From Anaeromassilibacillus sp. An200 (lineage in GTDB: Bacteria > Bacillota > Clostridia > Oscillospirales > Acutalibacteraceae), in the NCBI RefSeq assembly GCF_002160025.1, contig NZ_NFJU01000013.1, positions 26,655 through 90,654 on the forward strand: a stretch of DNA of 64,000 nucleotides, in the 5' to 3' direction. The notes under the pieces are model-generated. The model had not been told where the DNA came from and searched no databases. It was given only the letters and a program-made list of their open reading frames with translations. Shown in pieces: positions 1-8,945 of the stretch. Position numbers and translations under genes: made by a program. Positions within the stretch are counted from its first letter, which is position 1. The number at the start of each line of letters is the position of its first letter.

Positions 1-1128
1 AAAGATCATCAGAAGGACGGCCGCCCAGATCGTCTCCTCCTTGCCGATTCCGGCACAGGCGACGATCAGACCGAGATTGGAGATCGTGGAGAAGGCCAGC
101 ACCTTTTTGCCGTCGTTCTGCGCGATCGCCATCATGCTGCATGCGATAAAGGTAAAGCCTCCGATCAGGGAAACCATCGTGCCGCCCATCGTTCCCGCCA
201 TTGCGGGGGAAAGGCGGATCAGCAGATACACGCCCGCCTTGACCATCGTGGCGCTGTGCAGCAGAGCGCTTGACGGCGTGGGAGCCACCATCGCGCCGAG
301 CAGCCAGGAGGAAAACGGCAGCTGAGCCGATTTCGTCAGCCCAGCGAGAGCCAGCAGCGCGATCGGGATCGGCGCGCCGATCCGCACAACCTCCTCCAGC
401 TGAACTGTGCCGAGCGTTGCCGCCGAAACGGCAATCGCGACAGCAAAGCCCAGGCCGCCCAGAAGGTTCATCCACAGCGCGCGGAAGCTGTTTTGCACCG
501 CTTCCTCTGTGCGGGTGTAACCAATCAGCAGGAAGGAAATAACGCTGGTGATCTCCCAGAAGAAATACATCCAAACCAGATTTCCGGACAGGACAAGACC
601 GAACATCGCACCCAGAAACAGAAACAGCATGGAGAGGAAAAAGCCGGTGCGGTTCCGGTATTCTGTATGATGATGGTGGTACACCTTCATATAGCCGACC
701 GCGTAAATACAGATCAGCCCGCCGACAAAAGCCGCTATCACCGTCATCAGCATCGAAAGGCCGTCCACCTGCATGTGGCTTGCAGGCTCAACCGGGAAAT
801 TTGTCTCTGCCCAGATCATCACCGCCGTCTGCCCGACCGAGAGCAGAATCACCGGGTACTTGCGGTGTATGATGCTCAGATAGACAATCAGCGCCATAAG
901 CAGAAGCTCCCCGCCGAGCATCAGATGATCGATCAGTTCCGTTTCCTCATAAAAGCTCATAACCGCGCCGCCGGACAGCAGCCACTGGGCCAGCAGCACA
1001 ACGGACAGCACCATAACGCCGCCCGCTCCTACATAGACAAGAGGGCCCCGGACACGCTCCGATTTGAGGAAGGGGATCAACACCGCGATGAGTACGGGCC
1101 AGCCAATGAGAAAAGGAATCACACCCAT
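1..1128 (-). CDS. Proton-translocating antiporter-like subunit of a membrane hydrogenase or complex I-type enzyme (partial)
   Basis: Read on the minus strand from the ATG at 1128, the frame stays open for 376 codons to base 1, so the C-terminal part is outside the window. AAGGAGG lies 6 nt upstream; a second ATG at 1134 sits directly against that site and is less likely. The product is hydrophobic throughout, with a His cluster near residue 150. The motifs GLTKSAQLPFSSWL and TPSSALLHSATMVKAG, near residues 265-305, are the conserved core of the Proton_antipo_M family (NuoL, HyfB, EchA, MrpA). These subunits conduct H+ or Na+ through the membrane and couple it to electron transfer. The divergent hyp operon suggests the enzyme is an energy-converting [NiFe] hydrogenase, but which complex it belongs to cannot be decided here. 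Confidence 0.85.
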   Translation of the reverse strand, partial: MGVIPFLIGWPVLIAVLIPFLKSERVRGPLVYVGAGGVMVLSVVLLAQWLLSGGAVMSFYEETELIDHLMLGGELLLMALIVYLSIIHRKYPVILLSVGQTAVMIWAETNFPVEPASHMQVDGLSMLMTVIAAFVGGLICIYAVGYMKVYHHHHTEYRNRTGFFLSMLFLFLGAMFGLVLSGNLVWMYFFWEITSVISFLLIGYTRTEEAVQNSFRALWMNLLGGLGFAVAIAVSAATLGTVQLEEVVRIGAPIPIALLALAGLTKSAQLPFSSWLLGAMVAPTPSSALLHSATMVKAGVYLLIRLSPAMAGTMGGTMVSLIGGFTFIACSMMAIAQNDGKKVLAFSTISNLGLIVACAGIGKEETIWAAVLLMIF

Positions 1129-1430
1129 AACCATCCTCCTTCTTTGTCCCAAACGGATGGATAATCGCAGAAAAGCCCCCGTTCCGGTCTGGTCCGGCGG
1201 GGCTTTTCACGTCTCCGGGTGGGACACTGTCAATGTGTAAAGTAATTTCATTATAGTCCTAACTTTTTTGTTTTACAAGATCGTTTCTTGGCAATTATTT
1301 TCTTTTTCTGCAATTTTCTTCTGTCTTTCTTATGGATTTCGTATGGAATTCCACGCCGGAGCGTGCTACAATAGGTTCTGCAACAGAAGGCGGAAACCAC
1401 CTGCCCGCCCGATGAAAGGAGAGGATTCCT
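1129..1430. other. Intergenic region between divergent hydrogenase-related genes
   Basis: No gene is supported here. The region holds the divergent control sequences of the antiporter-like gene (minus) and hypA (plus). A hairpin at 1170-1208 lies in the presumed leader of the minus-strand gene. On the plus strand a TACAAT box at 1367-1372, about 60 nt before the hypA start, is a possible -10, but its -35 (TGGAAT at 1344-1349) is weak. The part between 1230 and 1340 is AT-rich compared with its surroundings. Confidence 0.5.
1170..1208 (-). promoter_or_regulatory. Hairpin in the leader of the antiporter-like gene
   Basis: GAAAAGCCCC (1170-1179) pairs perfectly with GGGGCTTTTC (1199-1208) around a 19-nt loop. 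It lies 41 nt upstream of the minus-strand start at 1128 and no gene reads into it on the plus strand, so it is not a plain end-of-gene terminator. It could be an attenuator or an RNA stability element. No long T run follows on either strand, which argues against strong termination. Confidence 0.4.
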
Positions 1431-1772
1431 GTGCATGAACTGGCTGTTACGCAGGACATTTTGGAAATTTCGCTCAAGGCCGCACAGGAGCAGGGCGCGT
1501 CCCGGATCCGCGCCATCCGTCTCAGCATCGGCCCTTTCTGTGGTATTGTTCCGGAATGCATCCAGATCTATCTGGATGTGCTCGCCAAAGGAACCGCCGC
1601 CGAGGGCGCGAAGATAGAAGCCACGCTGCTTCCCCTGCGCGTACGGTGCCGCGACTGCGGCAGAGAAAGCGAAATCTCCCGCACCCATATCGCATGCCCG
1701 TCCTGCGGGAGCCTGCGGCTGGAACGTCTGTCCGGAAGGGAATTTACAGTGGAAAGTCTGGAGGTCGATTAA
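1431..1772 (+). CDS. hypA: Hydrogenase maturation nickel-delivery protein HypA
   Basis: A protein of 113 residues that binds nickel and hands it, with HypB, to the large subunit of [NiFe] hydrogenase. The GTG at 1431 is the start because it gives the invariant N-terminal Met-His-Glu, in which His2 and the amino terminus bind nickel. A zinc site is formed by two CxxC pairs, C73-C76 and C89-C92. The length is typical of the family. It is the first gene of the hypABFCDE operon, with hypB beginning 3 nt after its stop. Confidence 0.96.
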   Translation: MHELAVTQDILEISLKAAQEQGASRIRAIRLSIGPFCGIVPECIQIYLDVLAKGTAAEGAKIEATLLPLRVRCRDCGRESEISRTHIACPSCGSLRLERLSGREFTVESLEVD

Positions 1773-1775
1773 GCC

Positions 1776-2432
1776 ATGGAAATCAAAGTGATGCATCAGG
1801 TGATGGAGTGGAATCAGGACGTGAGCGCGCAGGTGCGCGCCCTGCTGCGGGAAAAGCGAGTCTGCCTGATCAACGTTATGGGCAGCCCCGGCACGGGAAA
1901 GACAAGCCTTATCACCTCCCTGATCGCACAGCTTCGCAATGAATTTTCCATTGGTGTGATCGAAGGAGATATCACGGGGCAGATTGACGCGGAGAAAATT
2001 GCCGCCCTGCACATTCCCGCCGTCCAGCTCAACACGGACGGCGCCTGTCATATCGAGGCCATGAGTATTCAGAACATCCTTCCTCATTTTGATTTGGACG
2101 CTCTGGACGTGCTGTTTGTGGAAAACATCGGCAACCTCGTCTGCCCCGCCGAATTTGATATCGGGGAAAACTTCCGGATCACCGTTTTAAGCATCCCGGA
2201 AGGCGACGATAAGGTGAAAAAATATCCGCTTATGTTCACGGACACCGACTGCCTGGTGCTCAGCAAGTGCGACATGCTGCCGTATTTTGATTTTAACACC
2301 AAAACCGTGCGCGAAGATTACCGGGGCGTGAACCCGGAAGGGCCGCTGTTCCTCCTCTCCAACCGCACCGGGGACGGCGTGGCGGAGCTGGCCGAGCATC
2401 TGCGCGATCGCATCCGCCGGGAGCTGGCATGA
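1776..2432 (+). CDS. hypB: Hydrogenase nickel incorporation GTPase HypB
   Basis: A protein of 218 residues. This SIMIBI-class GTPase powers nickel insertion into hydrogenase together with HypA. The P-loop GSPGTGKTS is at residues 36-44. Downstream are the EGDITGQIDAEKI segment and the NIGNLVCPAEFD motif that form the nucleotide and metal sites. It lacks the His-rich N-terminal nickel-storage stretch seen in some bacteria, so it is the short form. The stop overlaps the hypF start (ATGA), indicating translational coupling. Confidence 0.96.
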   Translation: MEIKVMHQVMEWNQDVSAQVRALLREKRVCLINVMGSPGTGKTSLITSLIAQLRNEFSIGVIEGDITGQIDAEKIAALHIPAVQLNTDGACHIEAMSIQNILPHFDLDALDVLFVENIGNLVCPAEFDIGENFRITVLSIPEGDDKVKKYPLMFTDTDCLVLSKCDMLPYFDFNTKTVREDYRGVNPEGPLFLLSNRTGDGVAELAEHLRDRIRRELA

Positions 2433-4732
2433 GCGAGATTGCCCGGCTGCGCCTGACGGTTTCCGGGATTGTGCAGGGCGTCGGCTTTCGCCCTTTCCTG
2501 CACCGGCTGGCAAACCGGCTGGGGCTTTGCGGCTGGGTGCGCAACACTGCCGCGGGCGTGGAACTGGAGCTGGAGGGCAGTGAGGATGCGCTTCAGGCGT
2601 TTCAAAGAACGCTGCGGGATTCCCCACCGCCGCTGGCTGTGATCGAGGAAATCCGGTGTGAAGCGTTGGATGGGACGCGCGGTGACACAACGTTTTCCAT
2701 TCTGCCGAGCGAAGCGGGAGAGGGCGCGACGCTCGTCTCCCCCGATCTTGCTCCCTGTCCCGCCTGTCTGTCCGAGCTCACCGATCCCCACGATCGGCGG
2801 CACCGCTATCCCTTTCTGAACTGCACCGACTGCGGGCCGCGCTTTTCGATTCTCCGCGATCTCCCCTACGACCGATCGCGCACGTCCATGGCCGCGTTCC
2901 CGATGTGCTCCGACTGCGCGGCGGAATACGGCGATCTCACCTCCCGCCGCTACCACGCACAGCCGGACTGCTGTCCCGTCTGCGGGCCGCGCGCCTGGTT
3001 CTGCGAAGCGGATGGAGCAGAGCTTCCCGGCGACGCGGTGGCACTGGCCCAGCAATCGCTGGCAGCGGGAAAGCTGGTGGCGGTCAAGGGCAGCGGCGGA
3101 ATCCACCTGGCCTGCGATGCACGGAACCAGGAAGCTGTCCGACGTCTGCGGGAGCGCAAGCACCGCCCGGGGAAACCGTTGGCTGTGATGTGCCGCGATA
3201 CGGAGACAGCACGCCGGTTCTGCCGCATCTCAGCGGAAGAGCAGTCACTGCTCGAAAGCCCGCGCCGTCCGATTGTCTTGCTGAAAAAGCACCATCCAGA
3301 CGATTTTCCGGAGTGGAGCGCAACCGGGACGATCGGCGTTTTTCTTCCCTATACTCCCCTGCATGTCCTCCTGCTCGACGGAAGCGCGGGAGGGCCGGAC
3401 ACGCTGATTTTCACAAGTGCCAACCGGCCCGGCGAGCCGGTGCTGATCGAAAACGAGGACGCTGTCGAAGCGCTCGCGGGAATCGCGGACGGCTATCTTC
3501 TGCACGATCGCCCCATCGTAAACCGCTGCGACGATTCCGTCCTGCGCCTTTGGCGCGGCTCGCCGGTCTTTTTCCGCCGCAGCCGCGGCTATGCTCCCCA
3601 GCCCGTCCTGCTGCCCTTTGACGCGACGGGCGTGATTGCGTTCGGTGCGGAGCAAAAAGCTTCCTTCGCAGCCGGGCGGGAACGGCATGCTTTTCTGAGC
3701 CAGCACATCGGAGATCTGAAAAATGCCGCCGTGCTGGATCATTACCACTCCGCTCTGGAAACGTACCTGCGCCTGTTCCGCATCCGGCCCACCGTCCTCG
3801 TCTGCGACCGGCATCCAGACTATTTTTCTGCGCGGGAAGCGCAGGAAACAGCGGAGCGTTTTTCCCTGCCGCTTCTCCGCGTGCAGCACCACTGGGCACA
3901 TCTGTGCGCCTGCCTGGCGGACAACCGCTTCTCCGGCCCTGCGTTTGGGATTGTCTGGGATGGGACGGGGCTCGGCACAGATGGAAGTATCTGGGGCGGA
4001 GAGTTTCTGACCGGCGGCTTTGATGGCTTTGTGCGTATGGGGAGCCTGCGTCCTGTTTTGCTGCCGGGCGGGGACGCGGCGGTCCGCGAGATCGGGCGCA
4101 TCGCCCTTTCCCTTCTGTGGGACGCTGGACTCTCGCCCGAAAACGCTCCTCTCCCCCCCGCCAAGCGGACGGCCCTCACAGCGATGCTGGAAAAAGGGAT
4201 TGCGTGCCCCGCGGCAAGCAGTATCGGGCGGCTGTTCGACGGCGTTTATTCTCTGCTGACGGGAACACCGTCCGTTTCCTACGAGGGTGAGGGGGCTGTC
4301 CTGCTGGAAGCCATGCTTCGCCCCGATGTGCCGGGAACGCCGTACCCGCTGGCATTCTATGAGGAAGATGGCGTGCGCCGCTTTGATTTCCGGCCCATGC
4401 TCCGCGCCCTTGTCCGCGACCGGGACGCGGGACTGCCGCTTGCCGCGATCGCGCGAAGCTTTCATGAAACGCTGTGCGATCTGGCGCTGGCCCAGTACCG
4501 GGCGCTCAACCCCGATCGCCTTCCCGTCGCGCTGAGCGGCGGCGTTTTTCTCAATCAAGCCCTGTTGGATGGTATCACCGATCGGCTCACCGCCGCCGGA
4601 TATCCCGTTCTGACTCACCGCCGCGTTTCACCGGGCGACGAGGGTCTCTGCCTCGGACAGCTCGCCATTGCGGCATGGAAAAGGAGAAACAACCATGTGT
4701 TTGGCAGTTCCACTGAAAATCCAATCCATTGA
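2429..4732 (+). CDS. hypF: Carbamoyltransferase HypF (cyanide ligand synthesis)
   Basis: A protein of 767 residues, the normal HypF size. It turns carbamoyl phosphate and ATP into the carbamoyl group that becomes the CN ligands of the NiFe site. Domains in order: acylphosphatase-like (motif VQGVGFRPF, residues 15-23), paired C4 zinc fingers (about 107-185), a YrdC-like domain (about 200-385), and a Kae1-like carbamoyltransferase domain with HHWAH near residue 488. It overlaps hypB by 4 nt. Its 3' end runs 38 nt into hypC in another frame, adding an unusual C-terminal tail of about a dozen residues. Confidence 0.96.
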   Translation: MSEIARLRLTVSGIVQGVGFRPFLHRLANRLGLCGWVRNTAAGVELELEGSEDALQAFQRTLRDSPPPLAVIEEIRCEALDGTRGDTTFSILPSEAGEGATLVSPDLAPCPACLSELTDPHDRRHRYPFLNCTDCGPRFSILRDLPYDRSRTSMAAFPMCSDCAAEYGDLTSRRYHAQPDCCPVCGPRAWFCEADGAELPGDAVALAQQSLAAGKLVAVKGSGGIHLACDARNQEAVRRLRERKHRPGKPLAVMCRDTETARRFCRISAEEQSLLESPRRPIVLLKKHHPDDFPEWSATGTIGVFLPYTPLHVLLLDGSAGGPDTLIFTSANRPGEPVLIENEDAVEALAGIADGYLLHDRPIVNRCDDSVLRLWRGSPVFFRRSRGYAPQPVLLPFDATGVIAFGAEQKASFAAGRERHAFLSQHIGDLKNAAVLDHYHSALETYLRLFRIRPTVLVCDRHPDYFSAREAQETAERFSLPLLRVQHHWAHLCACLADNRFSGPAFGIVWDGTGLGTDGSIWGGEFLTGGFDGFVRMGSLRPVLLPGGDAAVREIGRIALSLLWDAGLSPENAPLPPAKRTALTAMLEKGIACPAASSIGRLFDGVYSLLTGTPSVSYEGEGAVLLEAMLRPDVPGTPYPLAFYEEDGVRRFDFRPMLRALVRDRDAGLPLAAIARSFHETLCDLALAQYRALNPDRLPVALSGGVFLNQALLDGITDRLTAAGYPVLTHRRVSPGDEGLCLGQLAIAAWKRRNNHVFGSSTENPIH

Positions 4733-4913
4733 CGGCAAGGTGGCCGTCGGAGAAGCCGGGGGCCTTTCGCAGACGCTCCGCGTCGATTTCCTGCCCGATC
4801 TTCAGCCGGGCGACTATGTGATGGTCCACGCGGGCTTCGCGATCCAGAAGCTGACCGAGGAACAGGCGCGCGAAAATCTCGCCTGCATTCAGGAGGCTCT
4901 TGATGCGCTTTGA
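4695..4913 (+). CDS. hypC: Hydrogenase assembly chaperone HypC
   Basis: A protein of 72 residues of the HypC/HybG/HupF family, which carries the Fe(CN)2CO unit with HypD and then holds the hydrogenase large-subunit precursor. The start at 4695 gives the invariant MCLAVP terminus, where Cys2 is the iron ligand. A longer reading from 4668 would bury this Cys and is rejected. AAGGAG lies 8 nt before the start. The gene begins inside the 3' end of hypF and ends 11 nt inside hypD. Confidence 0.96.
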   Translation: MCLAVPLKIQSIDGKVAVGEAGGLSQTLRVDFLPDLQPGDYVMVHAGFAIQKLTEEQARENLACIQEALDAL

Positions 4914-5997
4914 TCGGGAATTCCGCCATCCGCAAGGGGTGGATCGCACCCTTGCCGCGCTGCGGGAAATCATCCGGGACACCGGGCCGATCCGCCTGAT
5001 GGAAATCTGCGGCACGCATACCATGGCAATCGCGAAATCCGGGCTGCGTTCCCTGCTTCCGGATGGACTCTCCCTGATCTCCGGACCGGGCTGTCCCGTC
5101 TGCGTCACCCCAGCCGGAGCGATTGACGGAATCCTGCGCCTGTCCGAACAGCGCGGCGTTCTTCTTGCAAGCTACGGCGATTTGCTGCGCGTGCCGGGAT
5201 CGGAACGCGGTGATTCCCTGCTGCGCCGCCGGGCGCTCGGCGCACCCATTCACACCGTCTATTCTCCGATGGAAGCGCTTTCGCTGGCGCGCGAGCATCC
5301 GGACCATGAGGTGATCTTTCTCGGCGTCGGCTTTGAGACGACGGCCCCCGGCACGGCGGCGTGCCTGCTGGAAGCACGGGAGCAGAACCTTTCCAATTTT
5401 TCCGTCCTGAGCCTGCTCAAGCGGACGGAGCCTGCTCTGCGCACGCTGATTGCCGATCCGGATTTTGCCGTGAACGGTTTTCTCTGCCCCGGCCACGTCG
5501 CCGCCATCACAGGGGCGCGGGCCTTCGCGTCCCTGCCGCAGGAATTCCGCCTTCCCGCCGTAGTTAGCGGCTTTGAGCCGGGCGATCTGCTCTACTCGGT
5601 CTGGCGGCTCGCGGACATGCTGCGCCGAAACGAACCCGCTCTCGAAAACGAATACACCCGCGTGGTCACGGAGGAAGGAAACCCCGCCGCCCTGCGCGCG
5701 ATGGATCAGGTTTTCACAACGGCACCGGCTGTCTGGCGCGGATTGGGAGAAATTCCGGACAGCGCTCTTGTGCCGCGCGCGGAATTCGCCCCGTGGGACG
5801 CATCCATGAAATTTGCGTTTTGTCCGTCCTCCGGCGCGGAATCACCCGGCTGCCGCTGCGGTGAGGTCATCCGCGGGAAAATCCGGCCGCAGGACTGCCC
5901 GCTCTTCGGCTGTGTCTGCACTCCCGCCGATCCGATCGGCCCGTGCATGGTATCGGGAGAAGGAGCCTGTGCGGCTGCTTACCGGTACCGCGATTGA
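4903..5997 (+). CDS. hypD: Hydrogenase maturation iron-sulfur protein HypD
   Basis: A protein of 364 residues. With HypC it is the scaffold on which the Fe(CN)2CO group is built. Visible conserved elements are CGTHTMAIAK (about 36-45), GPGCPVCVTP (about 59-68), GFETTAPGTA (about 144), CPGHV (about 195), and a C-terminal Cys-rich [4Fe-4S] region (about 317-356). AGGAGG at 4891-4896 is 6 nt before the ATG at 4903; the in-frame TTG at 4900 is less likely. It overlaps hypC by 11 nt. Confidence 0.96.
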   Translation: MRFDREFRHPQGVDRTLAALREIIRDTGPIRLMEICGTHTMAIAKSGLRSLLPDGLSLISGPGCPVCVTPAGAIDGILRLSEQRGVLLASYGDLLRVPGSERGDSLLRRRALGAPIHTVYSPMEALSLAREHPDHEVIFLGVGFETTAPGTAACLLEAREQNLSNFSVLSLLKRTEPALRTLIADPDFAVNGFLCPGHVAAITGARAFASLPQEFRLPAVVSGFEPGDLLYSVWRLADMLRRNEPALENEYTRVVTEEGNPAALRAMDQVFTTAPAVWRGLGEIPDSALVPRAEFAPWDASMKFAFCPSSGAESPGCRCGEVIRGKIRPQDCPLFGCVCTPADPIGPCMVSGEGACAAAYRYRD

Positions 5998-6010
5998 AAA
6001 GGAGACTGTC

Positions 6011-7012
6011 ATGGAAGAAAGAATCACGCTGGATTACGGAAGCGGCGGTCTGCGCACTGCCGAACTCATCGATCGCCTGCTCGTCCCCGCCTTTCAGAAT
6101 GACGCGCTCGCGGCGCTGGGAGACGGGGCTGTCCTCCACAATACAGGTTCCCCCCTTGTCTTTTCCACAGACAGCTTTGTGGTCACGCCGTGGCGCTTCC
6201 CCGGCGGAAATATCGGTAAGCTGGCGGTCTGCGGCACGGTTAACGACGTGTGTATGGCGGGCGGCGAACCGCGTTATCTGAGCCTGTCCTTTCTCATTGA
6301 AGAAGGATTTCTTCTGCGGGATCTGGAGGAAATTGTGCGTTCTATCGCGCAGGAAGCCAAACGGGCAGGCGTTTCCATCGTCACCGGCGATACCAAGGTG
6401 GTGGAGCACGGCAAAGGTGACGGCATTTATCTCAACACCTCCGGCATCGGCTTTCTGCGTGCTCCTGGCCTTTCCCGCGATGCCATCCGCCCCGGAGATG
6501 TTGTCCTGGTCAGCGGGAGCGTGGGCTGTCACGGCGCGGCTGTCCTGATGGCGCGCGGCGATCTTCCCTGCGAGGGCGAACTGCTCTCCGACTGCCGCCC
6601 GCTGCACGAACTGAGCGCGGCGATTCTGCGTACAGGCGGCGTGCGTATTTTGCGCGATCCGACGCGGGGCGGGGTAGCCACCACGCTCAATGAATTTGTG
6701 GAACGCTCTTCCCTCTGCATTGAGCTGGACGAGGATGCGATTCCGGTTGATCCGCCGGTGGAAGCTGCGTGCGATCTGCTTGGCCTTGACCCACTTTACA
6801 GCGCTTGCGAAGGGCGGCTTCTGGCTGTTGTGGATCCCTCCCTCGCAGATCAGGCTCTTGACGCCCTGCGCGCTGTGGAGGGCGTCGAGGGAGCCGCACG
6901 GATTGGCCGTGTGACGGAAAGCCGCCCCGGCTGCGTGGTTCTGCACACCGCGCTCGGCGGTTCCCGTATTCTGAGCAAGCTCACCGGCGCACAGCTTCCG
7001 CGCATCTGCTGA
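6011..7012 (+). CDS. hypE: Carbamoyl dehydratase HypE
   Basis: A protein of 333 residues. HypE receives the carbamoyl group from HypF on its C-terminal Cys and dehydrates it with ATP to a thiocyanate that supplies CN. The start at 6011 is supported by AAAAGGAG upstream and by the family N-terminus ERITLDYGSGG. The protein ends in the diagnostic Pro-Arg-Ile-Cys. CGTVNDVCMAGGEP and TGDTKVV belong to the PurM-like ATP-binding fold. A longer frame from 5813 overlaps hypD and is not used. It is the last gene of the operon, 13 nt after hypD. Confidence 0.96.
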   Translation: MEERITLDYGSGGLRTAELIDRLLVPAFQNDALAALGDGAVLHNTGSPLVFSTDSFVVTPWRFPGGNIGKLAVCGTVNDVCMAGGEPRYLSLSFLIEEGFLLRDLEEIVRSIAQEAKRAGVSIVTGDTKVVEHGKGDGIYLNTSGIGFLRAPGLSRDAIRPGDVVLVSGSVGCHGAAVLMARGDLPCEGELLSDCRPLHELSAAILRTGGVRILRDPTRGGVATTLNEFVERSSLCIELDEDAIPVDPPVEAACDLLGLDPLYSACEGRLLAVVDPSLADQALDALRAVEGVEGAARIGRVTESRPGCVVLHTALGGSRILSKLTGAQLPRIC

Positions 7013-7073
7013 TGTGGAAGGTTCATTTCCGGCGCTCCCGGCAGGGCATGGAAGAAAAAATGGAGGCATACCT

Positions 7074-8870
7074 ATGGGCCGAAGAAAACGAAAAGTTATC
7101 CTTCTGACCATCGCGGGAATTCTGGGCGCGGCCGCTGTGATTCTTCTGCTTGTAAGAATGACGGCACCTTCCAAAGAATTTACCGCCACCCAGGCAATCA
7201 TCGAAAATCTTCCCGAATACCAGGATGAGATAGAGAGCTGGGGCTATCAGGTCAGCGTGTATGATCCCGCAAAAGAGAGCATTGAGGACGCCGGAACTGC
7301 TATGGACTACACACTGAAAAACTGGGCTTTGCTGTACTACAGCGGCCGCACCTATCACCCTGTCCTGATTCTGAAGGACTCCTCCGGCGGGTACTGGTTT
7401 TTCCATACCGGCTTTGACCAATATGCACAGGAAACCACCACGACCGAAACCGCACAGCTGTCATTCCCGGATGAAACCGAAGAAACGGTTCAGGTCACAC
7501 GGCGGCTGATGCTTCAAAAAACCAATCTGGATCAGCCCGCATCTTTTCTCAACCGTTCCCTGCCGGGGGAACAATCGTATTATGACGTGGAAGTTTCCCT
7601 GTATGTAGACGCGCGAACGCTGGATACCGGCGAGGAAGTCTGGCTGCGGAAGCAATCGAACCTGGCATCCACCCAGTATTGCAGCAACAACTTTGAAGAG
7701 CATAAGCTGTTCCATGGCATTGACCCGGTAAAAGCAAGCCGGAATTCCGACTACGATATCAAGCAGAGCTTTTCCGCGAAACAGCTTTCCGATTGGTATC
7801 ATCAGGGGCTTGATTTACAGGATCGGCTGATGGAGCTATACTATGGAAAAGAGGCCTGGAACAGCATTCGGGAGCAAGAGCAGGCACAGCCCTCATTTTC
7901 AGGGATCCCGAACCCATTTTCATCCTTCCGCGTGCTGACTATGTCCGATCAGGAGGTGGAGGATCGGCTTGAGGAGCGTTATGGAGAACCGTTTACTGTC
8001 CTCTTTTCCGAACCAATCGGGGGCAACGAGCAGGTGGAAGAAATCTGGGCCGCAAGGGTGTATACTGTGGTGCCGGAGAGGAACCCCGAAGAAATCTTTT
8101 TCGCGTACAGCACAGTGGAGGGAGAAACCTTTGGCGTACCTGGCTTCCGAAAGGGACTGTCGGACACCTATCAGCTGGATCGGCTCAAGTCCCTGTTGGA
8201 AGAAACTGCCGTGGGAACCGGGTGGGCTCCATCCTTCACCTATTTCCGCGCCCCATTTCAGGAAACAGAGGAACATTACTATTCCGCGATCCGGGTGGAG
8301 ATGGACGTCACCCCTCAAAATTTGGATGATAGCTGTGAATTGCTGTCCGTCGCAATACAGAAATTTGTGGACGAGACAGGCTTGACGCCAAGTGAGGATT
8401 TTGTAAACACCGCTTTCCTTCTGCGATACCGGGAAGAGGAATGGCCGGACGATTGTATTTGCAGCGTGCGTTTGGACTGGAACGACGCCATTTCCGGCCC
8501 ACTGGATTACCGTGCGGAAAGCATCCGCAACACCATGCTCTATGAGATAGAGGATTTCAAAGAGCGCAATGCGGAGCGTTTGAAACCGGATTCTCCGGAA
8601 ACGGAGCCTGAGCCATCAAATCCCACTGTGATCTTCGAGGATGAGGGAAACCGCTTAATCTGGAATGCACCGGCACAGCCGGAGCCGGGGATCATCCGCA
8701 GAGAGGACGGCAGTTTTCAGATCCAGGGAGACGAGGTCAGGAACCCCTGGAACGAACAAACGCAGCACAGCGATTTTTGGATCTGGAGTGAGGAAGAACA
8801 GCAATGGACGATTTTCGTCTGGAATGGTGAAACACAGCAGTATGAACCTCAAACCGGTCTCAGCGCCTGA
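7074..8870 (+). CDS. Membrane-anchored protein of unknown function
   Basis: A protein of 598 residues that I do not recognise. The ATG at 7074 is preferred over an upstream in-frame start because GGAGG lies 7 nt before it and it puts a basic stretch (GRRKRK) directly before a single hydrophobic segment at about residues 8-27. This suggests one N-terminal membrane anchor with the rest outside the cell. The bulk is acidic and rich in aromatic residues, and the tail is rich in Trp, Gln and Glu. No enzyme motif is visible. It follows hypE by 61 nt on the same strand and may be cotranscribed, but nothing links it to hydrogenase maturation. A strong terminator follows. Confidence 0.75.
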   Translation: MGRRKRKVILLTIAGILGAAAVILLLVRMTAPSKEFTATQAIIENLPEYQDEIESWGYQVSVYDPAKESIEDAGTAMDYTLKNWALLYYSGRTYHPVLILKDSSGGYWFFHTGFDQYAQETTTTETAQLSFPDETEETVQVTRRLMLQKTNLDQPASFLNRSLPGEQSYYDVEVSLYVDARTLDTGEEVWLRKQSNLASTQYCSNNFEEHKLFHGIDPVKASRNSDYDIKQSFSAKQLSDWYHQGLDLQDRLMELYYGKEAWNSIREQEQAQPSFSGIPNPFSSFRVLTMSDQEVEDRLEERYGEPFTVLFSEPIGGNEQVEEIWAARVYTVVPERNPEEIFFAYSTVEGETFGVPGFRKGLSDTYQLDRLKSLLEETAVGTGWAPSFTYFRAPFQETEEHYYSAIRVEMDVTPQNLDDSCELLSVAIQKFVDETGLTPSEDFVNTAFLLRYREEEWPDDCICSVRLDWNDAISGPLDYRAESIRNTMLYEIEDFKERNAERLKPDSPETEPEPSNPTVIFEDEGNRLIWNAPAQPEPGIIRREDGSFQIQGDEVRNPWNEQTQHSDFWIWSEEEQQWTIFVWNGETQQYEPQTGLSA

Positions 8871-8875
8871 AAAAA

Positions 8876-8920
8876 CATCCCGCCCGATCCCCGGAAAGTT
8901 CCGAGGGATCGGGCGGGATG
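8876..8920. terminator. Bidirectional rho-independent terminator
   Basis: A 16-bp GC-rich stem (8876-8891 with 8905-8920) lies between the convergent 598-residue gene and luxS. On the minus strand it is followed by a T run (A run at 8870-8875 on the plus strand). On the plus strand ATTTTT follows shortly after. It probably ends transcription from both sides. Confidence 0.9.
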
Positions 8921-8945
8921 AAATTTTTGCAGCAAGGCAAAAGGC

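Noticed and set aside
1251..2087. Long minus-strand open frame of 278 codons across hypA and hypB
   Set aside because: It is the antisense shadow of two clear hyp genes; its translation has no family character and no ribosome site.
4900..4902. TTG start for hypD
   Set aside because: The ATG three bases later has the better spacing to AGGAGG.
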